Shown here: positions 34,441 to 46,775 of the stretch, in pieces
Numbering within the stretch: position 1 is the first letter of the stretch
How the letters are laid out: each line of letters starts with the position of its first letter
DNA from: Bos javanicus
Taxonomy: Eukaryota; Chordata; Mammalia; Artiodactyla; Bovidae
Reading direction: 5' to 3'
Length of the DNA: 64,000 bases
Assembly: GCF_032452875.1 (NCBI RefSeq)
Contig: NC_083868.1
Coordinates: 31,724,537 to 31,788,536 of the forward strand
The notes under the pieces: generated by a model
Databases searched by the model: none
Seen by the model: the letters and a program-made list of their open reading frames with translations, nothing else
Told to the model about the DNA's origin: nothing
Translations under genes and position numbers: made by a program

Positions 34441-34585
34441 CATATATCTTACCATATATAAAAACACATTCCAAATGTGTCAGGTGTCTAATGTAAAAAA
34501 AGAAATACTAAATATTATAGAAAATTCAATGAGTTCTTCTACTCTTACTATATTACTCAAAAATAGTTTATAAACTTTATTGTAG

Positions 34586-34707
34586 CTCCAGTGTTCTTGC
34601 CTGGAGAATCCCAGGGACGGGGGAGCCTGGTGGGCTGCTGTCTATGGGGTTGCACAGAGTCAGACACGACTGAAGCAACTTAGCAGCAGCAGCAGCAGCT
34701 GCAGCAG
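34586..34707 (+). mobile_element. Bov-A SINE 3' monomer
   Basis: 5'-truncated copy starting at ctccagtgttcttgcctgga and ending in a gcagcagcagcagcagc tail. Confidence 0.85.
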
Positions 34708-34868
34708 TAGCCAGGCTTTTCTGTCCATGAGTTTTTCTAGGCAAGAATACTGGAGTGGGTTGATATTTTCTACTCCAGGGGTCTTCCCAACCTAGGGATA
34801 GAACCTGTGTCTCTTACATCTCCTGCATTGGCAGGCAGATTATTTACCAATGTACCACCTGAGAAGCT
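34708..34868 (-). mobile_element. Bov-tA SINE, head and body only
   Basis: Antisense; it adjoins the preceding copy tail-to-tail. It starts in the body (gtttttctaggcaagaatac) and ends in the tRNA-like head (ctcctgcattggcaggcaga). Its own 3' tail is missing. Confidence 0.83.
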
Positions 34869-35339
34869 GATTTTATAACCCATTTAATAGAATAAGAATA
34901 AAAGTGATATCATTGTGAAGAAAAAAATAGTTGAAATATATATATATGATTATTTATACTAAGTGTTAAATGGCTGGATATGATAAATGGATGATAAATA
35001 GCTGGTTATGATAGAAAGAAAGTAATTTATGAGTAATTTTAAAGTAATAAATGTAAAAGAAATGATGGAATTACTAAATTACCATTTGCCAACTATCATA
35101 ATCATTTTTAGCCAATATTATTAATGAATAGTTATAAATATTTCAGGCATTAATCAAGTGTATATTGTAAGCAAAAGAATGATAAATATGAGAATATATT
35201 GTCACAAATTATTCCCAACAAGATGCTTAAGGGAAGAATAGTAACTTTACAATGGAGAAATATGGCAGAAATATACCTAACCTAATATAAAGATTAATAC
35301 AGTCAGGATTGGGGAAACTTTCCATCATAATATTTTTAA
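34869..35339. other. Unassigned AT-rich stretch
   Basis: No gene. A short TA run lies near 34940. Confidence 0.5.
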
Positions 35340-35678
35340 TGAATCTTTGCAAACAACAGCAATTTTATGAAATTCCTGCCAGAAAACCATAAACTAAAAG
35401 TAGAAGTGTGATGGATTATAAGATAAATACATGTCATGGGACATTCTATATAATAATTGTCCCTTCCTCCTCAAAAACCAAGGTCCTAAAAACAAAGAAA
35501 AAACAAGAAATGCTTCCAAATTAGGGAGCTAAAAAATATATGATAGTTAATACATCATGTGGCCCATGAATGGGTTCTAGTAAAATAGTTTGCTTCTAGT
35601 GGAACAACTGATAAAATTGTCAATAGATAACATAATTAATTCATATTGATATTAATTTTCTGATTTGATAATAACATT
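35340..35678 (+). mobile_element. Old L1M-like fragment, cut by a SINE
   Basis: Words such as ggaacaactgataaaattg and tattaattttctgatttga match the usual order of an old L1M 3' region. The sequence resumes after the SINE at 35907 for a short distance. Family assignment is tentative. Confidence 0.45.
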
Positions 35679-35686
35679 GTGACCAT

Positions 35687-35898
35687 CCTGGTGGTTCAGA
35701 GGGTAAAGCATCTGCCTACAATGCGGGAGACCGGAGTTCAATCCTGGGGTCGGGAAGATCCCCTGGAGAAGGAAATGGCAACCCACTCCAGTACTCTTGC
35801 CTGGAAAATCGCATGGACAGAGGAGCATGGTAGGCTACAGTCCATGGGGTCGCAAAGAGTAGGACACGACTGAGTGACTTCACTTCCATTTTCACTTC
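35687..35898 (+). mobile_element. Bov-tA SINE with 8-bp duplications
   Basis: Complete sense copy: head (ctggtggttcagagggtaaa, gagttcaatcctggggtcgg), body and tail (agtaggacacgactgagtga). It is flanked by gtgaccat at 35679-35686 and 35899-35906. Confidence 0.93.
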
Positions 35899-35906
35899 GT
35901 GACCAT

Positions 35907-36524
35907 ATAAGGCATTTCATTTCAGAACATATATGATGAGATGGAGAACAAGAGAGCAAGAGACAGAAAATGTTAAAGCAAATGTAATAAAAGTGCTAAC
36001 ATATGTGAAATGTAGGTAAAGGTCATAGGGGGAGCTTTCATATTCTGTTTGCAAATATTCTTTAAATAATGTACTTAAAAAAATTAAAGTGTTTTGCAAC
36101 TCTTTTATACTCATGTTTGTTTCTGTTCATTTTTTGAAGCAGAGGGTCATAGAGTTAAGAGATTAAAGTTTGAGAACAAAGGCATGCAAAATCAATACAG
36201 GATTTAAAGCCCAAAATGAGTTCTAAAAGTGAAACATTGATAAAAATAGGTAATGGATTAATTAGTGGAAAATAATATGTAAATAAAGTTGAAATATAAA
36301 AATCAGAGGTTTTGTGGGTAAGAAGGTAAGGTTTTCATTCACATTATTTTCACAATTGGTAAATTAATATTCCTGTGAGAGCTACAACTTAAACAGAGGC
36401 AAAATCTAACTCCACATTTTTTGCTTTTTTCCTTGCATGATTATACAATGAAATTTAAAAGTAATTCATATATTCATGCAAGAAACTCTTAAACTAGAAT
36501 TGATGTCCATATTGCTGGAAAAAG
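35907..36524. other. Unassigned stretch
   Basis: No gene seen. Confidence 0.45.
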
Positions 36525-36690
36525 TGCACAAATTTGGGAGCCAGACAGATCTGCATTTGAATCTTACTCTTCCAATTTCCAGCTTCTTGACAAATGTTAG
36601 TTCCCTTTTTATAGAAAATAAAACTGGCTAATTTTATTGCACTCTTTGAATTTTAAGATGAGTTTCAAAGAGCACAGAAGGAGTTTAAAT
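36525..36690 (+). repeat. MIR SINE
   Basis: gggagccagacagatctgca, tttgaatcttactcttcca and the later core (tagaaaataaaactggctaa) follow MIR order. Diverged, as expected for a pre-placental repeat. Confidence 0.7.
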
Positions 36691-36777
36691 CTGTAGTTTT
36701 TAAGACACTAGCTAGTTTCATTCAGCTAGCTAAGTCTTTGCCAGAGCATGAACCATATTTATCTGCATAAAAATTTC

Positions 36778-36893
36778 TCCCCCAGAAATTCTGCTTCAAT
36801 GGATGTGGAGGTGGTCCAAGAATTTACGTGTTTAACAAGCACCCCTAGATGATTCAGATGTACATTACATTTTATGAATCACTGCTTTAGATG
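36778..36893 (+). repeat. MER5-like hAT DNA transposon fragment
   Basis: agaaattctgcttcaatgga, gtccaagaatttacgtgttt, aacaagcacccctagatgat and tatgaatcactgctt follow MER5A/B order (a non-autonomous hAT-Charlie element). The 5' end is lost. Confidence 0.75.
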
Positions 36894-37685
36894 GAGAAGC
36901 CTCACGTTATAGCATTAGGTAGCTTGCTCTGAAGTACAAAAATTATGTGAATCCTTTCTGAAGAGTCAGTTTATACATATTTGACTAAGAAAAGACATTA
37001 AAAAAATTCTTGGATAATTTCTTCTTTAATATCAGATATGTTTGAATTAGGAAAAAGTAAGAGCTAATTATGCTTTTAAAAATATATCAGTTATTAAAAC
37101 AAAAATGCTGGCCACAGTGATTGCTACTTGTATTTTAAATCACACCAATGAGATTGAGAATAATCACAGATGAATTTAGAAATGGAAAGTAACCTGAGCT
37201 GGTCAATATTTGGGAAAAAAATAAATAAAAGAATAGAAAAAAATGAGTCATATTAATAGAGATACTTAAGGATGCTTAAATTACACAACAGCTTATTTTC
37301 AACAATAATTATATTTAGAAAAGTAAAGAATCATATTGATTGTGTGATATTGTAAAGGAGATGGATAGATTCATCATTATATAACAGGTATTTTGATAAG
37401 AACAAAAATTATATATTTACCTCTCACAGGGATATTTCTAGATTTAACCACTGCTCCCATTATCATCTTTTCAAGAATTATCAGGAAATTGTTTAAATTT
37501 AAATATAAATTTATTCATTTTCCCTCTTTATGTTGGGAATGGCTACCTTTGGTCAAAGAATATTGCCTTAGAGAATTTTAAAAATAGGTAAAGCTCCACA
37601 AGTTGACATGCAAATGCCAAAAAACAATATATCAGGGAAAATGCCGTAATCTCTCATTTCAGTTTTCTAATTTAATAGTGGCCAA
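36894..37685. other. Unassigned AT-rich stretch
   Basis: No gene or clear repeat. Confidence 0.5.
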
Positions 37686-37688
37686 AGA

Positions 37689-37960
37689 AGGAATGATACT
37701 GAAGCTGAAACTCCAGTACTTTGGCCACCTCATGCGAAGAGTTGACTCACTGGAAAAGACTCTGATGCTGGGAGGGACTGGGGGCAGGAGGAGAAGGGGA
37801 CAACAGAGGATGAGATGGCTGGATGGCATCACCAACTCGATGGACGTGAGTCTGAGTGAACTCCGGGAGTGGGTGATAGACAGGGAGGCCTGGCGTGCTG
37901 CGATTCATGGGGTCGCAAAGAGTCGGACATGACTGAGTGACTGAACTGAACTGAACTGAA
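37689..37960 (+). mobile_element. BovB 3' end
   Basis: Sense copy from gaatgatactgaagctgaaa to a (TGAAC)n tail. The native BovB C-terminal frame (G-M-I-L-K-L-K-L-Q-Y-F-G-H-L-M) is open to the end, ending A-K-S-R-T. Confidence 0.9.
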
Positions 37961-37984
37961 AGTGACATTTTATGGGCAAGCATG

Positions 37985-38232
37985 AAACTCCAGTACTTGG
38001 GCCACCTCATGTGAAGAGTTGACTCATTGGAAAAGACTCTGACGCTGGGAGGGATTGGGGGCAGGAGGAGAAGGGGACGACAGAGGATGAGATGGCTGGA
38101 TGGCATCACTGACTCTATGGACGTGAGTTTGAGTAAACTCCTGGAGTTGGTGATGGACAGGGAGGCCTGGCATGCTGCACTTCATGGGGTCACAAAGAGT
38201 TGGACACGACTGAGTGACTGAACTGAACTGAT
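37985..38232 (+). mobile_element. BovB 3' end, second copy 25 bp downstream
   Basis: Sense copy starting at gaaactccagtacttgggcc and ending in a (TGAAC)n tail. It is very similar to the preceding copy over the shared 3' part. Confidence 0.9.
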
Positions 38233-38558
38233 GGTACTTACCCTTCATGACCACATCTTTTAAAACTATAGTAGTTTTTTTGTTTTTCAGATGTGACATT
38301 GATATTGATCTCTTATTCCATAAACTCTAACCTTTCTTTCTTTATCTACTCTGTTCAGAGACATCAATGATACATAGTCTGTCAATATAATTACATACAC
38401 ATACAGATACATATTGCAGACACATATATATATAGTTTATGTATTTTATGAACCTACTTCAACTTCACATGAAAAATGTCCTAAAGTATGAGGGAACTAA
38501 TTAAGCATAAAAACAAAGTTAAAATTTATCCATTTATTTACTTTTAATTAAAGGGTCT

Positions 38559-38779
38559 TCTCGCATGTTAAGTCTTTTCAGTCATGTCTGATTCTTTGCA
38601 ACACTATGGGTAAGGGCCTGCCAGGCTCCTCTGTCCATGGGATTCTCCAGGCAAGAATACTGGAGTGGGTTGCTATGCCCTCCTCCAGGGGATCTTTCTC
38701 ACCCAGGGATCAAACCCATATCTCCTGTGGCTCCTGCCTTGCAGGCATATTCTTTACCACTGAGCCATTGACAAGACCC
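38559..38779 (-). mobile_element. Bov-tA SINE
   Basis: Full antisense copy. Flanks taattaaagggtc (38545-38557) and taattaaggggtc (38780-38792) look like a target-site duplication with one change. Confidence 0.9.
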
Positions 38780-38792
38780 TAATTAAGGGGTC

Positions 38793-40660
38793 ATCAGTTT
38801 TATTTTTGTGTGTTGGGTAAGGTGGGCAGTGACCTTGCTAGTTAAGCAGACACTACTTCGTGAAAAATAAAAATAAAATGTTTTATTTGTAATTGACTCA
38901 GTTATTAGCATTTTTGAAAATATTGCATTTACCTGCTAAAATCATTTTATAATTATTAATAACTTCTTAATGATATAATTTTATTTTTACTCTTTAAGTG
39001 AGGGTGATCAAGAAACTCTACTGTAGTTCACAATATAAAGATTTGGATATAAAATATACAGTTATATATGTTCAAGAAACAAATTTTAAGCTTAAAAACA
39101 TCAAATGGAAATAACAAGCATTTTTAACTGTACTTTGAAAGAAGAATTAATACAGTAGTATTAATAATTTAGTTTGATACTTAGATTTAAGGTATTATTA
39201 CTATTTTTAAATTTTAAAAAGCTAAAATAAAATGGACTCTTCTGATCCATCTTTTCAAATATGAACACAGAATTAGATATATAAGATACAACTTAAAACC
39301 TTTGTTTTAGGGACAGTAAAACCTGCTTTCACTGTTTCTGCATTGGTAAATAAATTGCCTTATTTCTCATTTTCTCCTACTTTGACTTTGTAGGCATGCC
39401 CTCATTACCATATTCAATTAATTAGTGCACAAAGGTAATATTCTAGTGCTCACAACTCATGGAGTTGCATTATTGACACCAAATACATAGGGCAGATTCT
39501 TAATGCAAGGTGAACATTCAGAGATCAGAGGGAACAAAGCAAAGAACTTTACACCTTTGTGAAAATACTAATACTAAAAATTCATTACCTGACCAAGACC
39601 TCCTACAAGGACAAAGAAACAGACAACAGGAAAAAACACAGAAATAAAATATAGAACACATTAGAATTAAATGTAAAAAAGAAAGTTGCATTAATTTTTA
39701 TCTCACCTTGACCTGACCTGACTGAGTGGGATTAGAACAAAAGTATTGCCTTAGAAACTTCTCACATTATGAGAGAAAAAAAAAACAAACATTATCTTGC
39801 TTTGCAATTTTTGTATTTATTACACTCATGCAGCAGAGGCAAAAAGTATTTCAACCCATGATATTTTCTGTATGTTTAATTTTTTTCTTCATTCCTTGCT
39901 GAGTTAATGCAGGATGGTTTCACAGAGTGCTTTACATAGCTTTGTTGAAAAAAAAATGCAAATACAAATGTGACTTAAGATTTTTGAATCTTATATTCTG
40001 TTCTGCCTTGCCAATAGAGTCATTTTAGCATGTAACTTGGAAATAAAGCCATTCTTAAAGGCAACTTTTAAAGCAGTGCCTTATGTTTGATCTTTAAATA
40101 TAGTCAAATCCCATTACCTGCAGCACAGGAGACATAATCCCCTGATGTCCTAGCATCAGTGTGATCGGGCACAGCTTCAGTTTCAGACAAGCCAATTTTC
40201 CTCTTTTTCCTCCTAAGATCAACTCTTCAACACCTTTCTCACACTACTACTAACTTGAATGAACTTCTTAATCTTGAGTAAAATAATAGCAATACAGCTT
40301 CAGGTAACACAGGTATTTTGAAATGTCTCCTCACTGTCTCCAATTACAGATGCTTTGGTTGTCTCATATGTTCAGTCTAAAATGGGAAGTCAACTGGCAA
40401 GATTATACAAATACCTGTCCTCCTCATCTCTGATGGTTTCTGTGCTCTCTTAACTTCCCTTGCCCTTTCTTTTCTGGCTCCAGGTACACCGCTGTTATCA
40501 GCAGAAATTTTTCGGCTTCTGACTTCCATACTTTCCAACAGGAACGCTCTCAAAAATTTTTAAAAAGTCACAGAGAATTAATTTACTGATAAAATGTTAC
40601 AGGAAGAAGCATTTATGCTTAGGGAATTGATTATCAGAGAGAAAAATGCAAAAATTATAT
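38793..40660. other. Unassigned stretch; less AT-rich part at 40070-40560
   Basis: No protein family recognised in any frame. 40070-40560 is more balanced in base composition and has no repeat I know; it could be unique or conserved non-coding DNA. Confidence 0.45.
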
Positions 40661-40667
40661 GCATGTT

Positions 40668-40996
40668 TTTGTGCTTAGTCGCCCAGTTGTGTCCAAGTCT
40701 TTGCGATCCCATGAACTGTAGTAAACCTCCAGGCTCATCTGTCCATGGGGATTCTCCAGGCAAGAATACTGGAGTGGGTCGCTATGCACTCCTCTAGGAG
40801 ATCTTCCCAAACCAAAAATCAAACCCAGGTCTCCCGTGTTGCAGGAGAATGTCGTCTGAGCCGCCAAGGAAGTTGAAGAATACTGGAGTGGGTAGCCTAT
40901 CCCTTTTCTGGGGGATATTCCCAACCTGCGGATCAAACTGGGGTCTCCTGTGTTGCAGGCGGATTCTTTATCAGTTGAGCTACCAGGGAAGCCTTC
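40668..40996 (-). mobile_element. Bov-tA SINE with two tRNA-like heads
   Basis: Antisense: tail and body, a head ending at tctgagccgccaaggaag, then a second partial body (gaagaatactggagtgggta) and second head ending at gagctaccagggaagcc. Same architecture as 34136-34440. Confidence 0.85.
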
Positions 40997-41485
40997 CACA
41001 AAGTATACATGTATCAAATCATCACATTGTATACTTATGTTTTACCTCTATCACTTTAGATGCCATTGAAGAGGTCAGAATGGAAATACAAGTATAAGAT
41101 ATGAGTTTAATAATTAATTTTGATTTGAAGTTATCAGTATAAATTCCTGATGTTATTTTATCTTAAAAAGATCCGTCCACTGAAAAAGCCTTAGAAAGAA
41201 TGACCAACACAAAAAGAATGAGTATCTCTTATTTTAGAGGGCATCAATACCTGCCTCTCTTCCTTAAGACACTGCCTTGTTTGCTACCTTATCCTTACAA
41301 AGTTCAATCTCGCTGTTATAGTCATAATCTTTACATCATTTCTTCCATATCCCCTTCTTTGAAATTATATTTCTTAATTTTTTCAGATCATTTTGTCCTT
41401 GTTGAATTTTAAGAGTCCTTAAAATTAGTTTTGTAATAAACACAAAAACTACAGAGCTAACATATTTTAACACTCTAATTCACAT
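40997..41485. other. Unassigned stretch
   Basis: No gene seen. Confidence 0.45.
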
Positions 41486-41558
41486 TTTTTAAAATTTTAT
41501 TTTATTTGTAAACTTTACATAATTGTATTAGTTTTGCCAAATATCAAAATGAATCCCT
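41486..41558 (-). mobile_element. Very short L1 3' end
   Basis: About 70 bases: T-rich tail, then ttgtattagttttgccaaat and atcaaaatgaatcc, the reverse of the end of L1 copy 3 (32190-32250). An extreme 5' truncation. Confidence 0.8.
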
Positions 41559-42195
41559 AAAATTGGTAATTGATAACTAACCTTCTGTTTGTTAGCAATT
41601 TTGAAAGAAAGTTTGCCTTTTCAAATCAAATTACAATGAATCAACAAATTACTTCATTTGGCTCACATTTCAGGTAACTTTACTAGAAGACAAATTTTTT
41701 ACCCGAAAAATTCTTTTTCCTGGACCATTTTAGAGGATGTTCCTGCTCATCACAAAACAAACCACTTGCCTGAGGGCAACCCAGTTGAATTTTAATTAGT
41801 TATATCAATCACTTTATGTAAAATTTCAACATTATGTTTTGACCCAAATGTAGAAATTATAATTTATTAAAAACATAGAATGTTGCTCCAATTGCTAGAA
41901 TACAAATGTTCATGTTTCTTAGAAACTACTTTCGGTTTTTTATAATTATTCCCAATTATAAAGCAAAATTATAAAAGTGATCTGATGACTTTTAGATGAT
42001 TACAACTTATTGCAAGTTGCAACTAATATTTTCCCATTTTATTAGATTTAGAACTTTGGAAAGAATTCTGATTTTCAGTTGATTTCAATGACAGTGTTTT
42101 CTAGCATAAATAAAATGTTTGAATTTTTATAATCATATTATCCTAATATATTGATAGATTTTCTTGTATAGATTTTACTTCAACAGTATATTATG
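41559..42195. other. Unassigned AT-rich stretch
   Basis: No gene seen. Confidence 0.45.
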
Positions 42196-42516
42196 ATGTG
42201 AGAGTTGGACTATAAAGAAAGCTGAGCGCTGAAAAATTGATGCTTTTAAACTGCGGTGTTTGAGAAGACTCTTGAGAGTTCCTTGGATAGCAAGAAAATC
42301 CAACCAGTCCATCCTAAAGGAAATCAGTCCTCAATATTCATCGAATATTCATCAATATTCATTGATGTTGAAGCTGAAACTCCAGTACTTTGGCCACCTG
42401 ATGGGAAGAGCTGACTCATTTGAAAAGACCCTGATGCTGGGAAAGATTGAAGGCAAGTGGAGAAGGGGACAACAGAGGATGAGATGGTTGGATGGCACCA
42501 CCAACTCAATGGACAT
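42196..42516 (+). mobile_element. BovB fragment with small internal repeat
   Basis: Sense C-terminal part (gagagttggactataaagaa to aactcaatggacatg). A short repeated word (aatattcatc, three times with small changes) at ~42341-42368 replaces a few bases of BovB, a local slippage. The 3' tail is absent because the SINE joins here. Confidence 0.87.
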
Positions 42517-42782
42517 GCTGCTGCTGCTGCTACTGTAAGTCGCTTCAGTCGTGTCTGACTCTGCGACCCCATAGACGGCAGCCCATCAGGCTCCCCCGCC
42601 CCTGGGATTCTCCAGGCAAGAATACTGGAGTGGGTTGCCATTTCCTTCTCCAGTGCATGAAAGTGAAGTCGCTCAGTCGTGTCTGACTGGTAGTGACGCC
42701 ATGGACTGCAGCCCACCAGGTTCCTCCATCCATGGGATTTTCCAGGCAAGAGTACTGGAGTGGGGTGCCATTGCCTTCTCTG
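42517..42782 (-). mobile_element. Dimeric Bov-tA/Bov-A SINE
   Basis: Antisense dimer: ctgctgctgctgct tail, two monomers with ttctccaggcaagaatactg and ttttccaggcaagagtactg, ending ttgccttctct. It interrupts or terminates the BovB fragment. Confidence 0.9.
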
Positions 42783-42789
42783 ATAATGA

Positions 42790-42905
42790 CATGAAATATG
42801 ATCAATATGGAAATAATAATAATGTTACATAATAATAATATATAATATTGCATAATATTGATGTAATATTACATAATGTAATGTTACATAGTAATAATGC
42901 TACAT
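42790..42905. repeat. AATAATA / TAATATTACAT low-complexity block
   Basis: Recurring aataataat, taatattgcataatat and gtaatattacat words, several of them palindromic. No gene. Confidence 0.7.
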
Positions 42906-45900
42906 CTTTAAGAATTTTGCCTAAATTCACCATGAATGCTTAAACAAAATAAAAAGCCAAAACTGCACGAGAAACTGTAAAGCTGTCATGGTTAAGACAC
43001 GGATTTAGGTATGATTCATTATTCAATTACTGTAAAAGTACAGTACTTTTCCAAAATGTTATTCTAAACATGTAGCTATACATAGAAGATGACATAGAAG
43101 ATGTTGCCCTATATTCAAATTAGAGTAAAATATAGCAAATCAGGGGTAGAATAATTCTTAATCAGAGATAATTCTTGTCTAGACAATTCAAAACCCATAA
43201 AGCTATGAGTTTTAAATAGACATTTAAATGTCAAAAAATGGCAATGCATATTCTAATTATTCAGCCCTTAAAAGCTCAAAGGCATATAATGAATCTCAGC
43301 ATTTAAGTATAATAATGCCATCTTACAATGTAGTAGGGATAGATATTTCCAAGTACTTTGGTGGACATGAGGAGAAATAAGGTGGGAAAGTGGAAATTTT
43401 CTTCATTGCTACTCTCTGATTTAAAATACTTGGAGAAAAGCTGAAGGAAATTTGTTACAAATGTCCCTATCCACCACCCTCCCCCAGCCCAAATATCAGC
43501 TTGTGAAAGTGACACTGTGTTGTATGCAAGAACAGATCTTGCTTAAGAAGTGTTTCACCCATACATTCCCTCAGGCTGAGCGATCTCTTTCTCTCTCTCC
43601 TTGAACGGGCTGCATAAATTGAGCTTTCTGGCATATGCATCCAACTGAAACAAATTAATAACTGCCTTCAATTGCACAGGAACATTGTTTTTCCACCATT
43701 CATTACTACATTAGTCCTTAAGTCATTTCGGACGTCCCTCACATGTAAGGATTCAAAATACTGGCCAAATGTTTATGCCAGAGCTTCATTTCTTTGACAA
43801 AGGCAATACATTTTACACTAGGAAACTGTCAACTGTTTCAAACTTTGATATTATGATTTTGGTAGAAAACACATACACACACACACGCACATATACACAT
43901 AGAATTCATATAAGCTTTTTCTTTAGTGATAGGATTATCTGGTTGCGAGTCCTAAAAAGGCCATTCTTTTATGACACAAGTACCATCTACTTTTCCTCAC
44001 TATGCTCATTCTACTCACAAAGATAATTTTTCAAATACTTCAATCCTATTTCAGTGTCTCTTTCATTAAAAAAAAAGAAATATGAAGTTACTGTTCTTTC
44101 TGTCAAAGAAAATTTTGTATTCCTTCACCTTATCTACAAGTCTAATATGAGACGCTTGAACAAAATTGCTAGCAAAATCACTGAGGAAAGAAAAAAAAAT
44201 CTTCAAATCAACATATTATTTATAAAAGAATACAAAAACACATGTCATTATTCCAGATATGTTAAACAAAAGTCTCTGAAAAAAATCATCCATTTCTTCT
44301 TACTTTGATCAAAGACATATAACCAGAATCAGCCTTAGAAAAGAACCATGGAAAAGATGAACATCACCATGGGAGTTCCATAAGTTTCAATGTCATCTTT
44401 CTGTTTCTATGCCACTTTGCTTTTGTTTCTCTTTCTTGTTCTTTCCTTGCAATGAAAACATATTCTTCAACTCGATTGAAACCCTGTGTATGGCACTGCC
44501 TCTGCTTAGCAGGTATCTTGATTTCTACTCCTAGGTTATCTTTAACATGATCCTAAGTGAATGTGATCATGAGTTAGCTGAACTGAATAAAATTGTTCTT
44601 ATATACACCCAAAGTGACTTAAATGTTATGAATTTCAAAACAGGTAAAATAAGGATATATACTATATATTATGCCTTATTCACCTCTGTTTTTCCTAACT
44701 GTTCACAATTGGGTGCAAAATAGGACCAGAGAACTCTGTCAGTGTGAAGCTAATCCAGTTGAGGCAGTAAAAGCTTAAGCATTTTTGCCCTTCCCCTCCC
44801 ATTCATTTAAAGTGTCTTTTGGTCTATAAAAAATCTGGGACACCATATAAATAGCTTTCCTTATACGGAAAATTTAGAAATTCTCTCTTACAATGTGAGT
44901 TCATCAAAGACAAGTGCATTTTCGCTGCTGCATGTTAACTTCTAACATTGTAAAACTCCTGCAAACTGCATCCGCATCTCTAGATATTTTGTATAGAATG
45001 CAAAGGCCACATAAAAAAATGAATAGAAAGTAGCATTAATACTGAGAGTATAGGGATATTCTTGCCTATTTTACAGTTGTGTGTGTGCATACACACAAGC
45101 TAAAAAATAAGTGTACTTTAAGATACAAGAAGGATGTAAAGTACTCAATAAATACATAGATTCTAAAAGCCTTTATTTTAATCTTTGACTCTGCATCAAT
45201 GATTTCTTTGCTCAGCATGCAGTTCTTCATTACCTAGCTTAATTAACTGATGACTGCAAAAGTTAATTAACTTAATTTTTTATCTTATCTGGTTGTGGAT
45301 CATTTACTCATGAGGTAAGAATACATCATAGTATGGAATTTTTCGTAACACAATTTTTATTCTTAATGGATATAAAATAGAAAGCTGATGTCACTCATTA
45401 TACCTAATGTCATGTTATTATAAATAATTGCTTTTATTAAGAATTAGATTTAGAAAATCAACTGTTTCACACAAATAACTAGAAATCACTAATGTCAGTT
45501 GCATATTATTATTTTAATACTTGCATTATTAGTTATATTTTAAATAATTTATATGATTATAGAAATATTCAAACTATAATGTATTATAAAAACAAAGTTT
45601 TAAATGTGATTTATATTTATTTCTGAAACAAATCTGGTAAAATGATTAACAATGTGTGAAAAATCTTGTCTCAGATAAACTTATATAGGAAATAATTTTA
45701 TTAGTAAATAATCATAGCATAAATTCAGTAATGCTAGTAGAATAATCCCTCATGCAATATTGATATAAGAACAAAAATGTCAACTACTGACTTATTTTCA
45801 AGAACTTAATTTTGACAATAAGTCAATATCCAATATGATCTTGGAGAAAAATTTCCCCAAATACAGCAGTCTTATTAGAATTCTGAATCCAAACACAGTG

Positions 45901-45945
45901 GGACATCAGAAGTAGCCTTACACAAGGGCATGAGCAGGAGCTTTA
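42906..45945. other. Unassigned stretch, no gene
   Basis: About 3 kb without a repeat I recognise, apart from a (CA)n-like run at 43868-43900. 43540-43760 is less AT-rich than its surroundings. No open frame looks like a known protein. Confidence 0.45.
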
Positions 45946-45956
45946 GACACAGACAG

Positions 45957-46254
45957 GTGCTGCTGCTAAGTCCCTTCAGTCGTGTCCGACTCTGTGCGAC
46001 CCCATAGACGGCAGCCCACCAGGCTCCCCCGTCCCTGGGATTCTCCAGGCAAGAACACTGGAGTGGGTCGCCATTTCCTTCTCCAATGCATGAAAGTGAA
46101 AAGTGAAAGTGAAGTTGCTCAGTCGTGTCCGACTCTTGGCGACCCCATGGACTGCAGCCCACCAGGCTCCTCTGTCCATGGGATTCCATGGACTACAGCC
46201 TACCAGGCTCCTCCATCTATGGGATTTTCCAGGCAAGAGTCCTGGAGTGGGGTG
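45957..46254 (-). mobile_element. Dimeric Bov-tA/Bov-A SINE with internal 41-bp duplication
   Basis: Antisense dimer flanked by gacacagacag at 45946-45956 and 46255-46265 (perfect 11-base target-site duplication). In the second monomer a 41-base block starting ccatggact occurs twice in tandem (46145-46185 and 46186-46226) with a few changes. Confidence 0.93.
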
Positions 46255-46265
46255 GACACAGACAG

Positions 46266-46589
46266 ACCTACTTAAAAGCTGGTCAAATATTTTCTACCAG
46301 TATAAAAATTTAACAACACATTTAATGTTTCAGCTTATTTTTCCCTTGTGTAAAATGGTGACCATTTTGATGATGCAATAGGTACACAATGCTTAACATT
46401 GAGTGTGCATATAGATTTTCTTTTAGTATCAATTTAATTTAACATTATTATTTTTTTTTTCAGTGTAACATCCAGGTCATCATCAGGTCTCTATGAACCA
46501 AATAAAATAACCAGGATTCTCATTCAAGACTTTAGCTGTGCTGACAATAACAGACACAACAGCAACTTGCACAAACAGCGGCATAACTT
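46266..46589. other. Unassigned spacer
   Basis: No feature seen. Confidence 0.45.
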
Positions 46590-46775
46590 GCGAAGCACTT
46601 GCTAAGCACTCTGTTAAATAGTTTTAGTTGTGTTCTGTGATACTGATAAAATCTCATAATATCTTGAGTTTACTTGAAACCATTTTCAAAAAAATATAGA
46701 TACAGTCATGCAGGTGTGAAGTGCCAAGCAAAATTCAAATCTACTTTTCTCTGATGTCAAGCCTATGTCTGATGA
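46590..46775 (-). repeat. MIR SINE, diverged
   Basis: agcacttgctaagcactctg, then gtgccaagcaaaattcaaat and tgatgtcaagcctatgtctg follow antisense MIR order. Confidence 0.6.
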
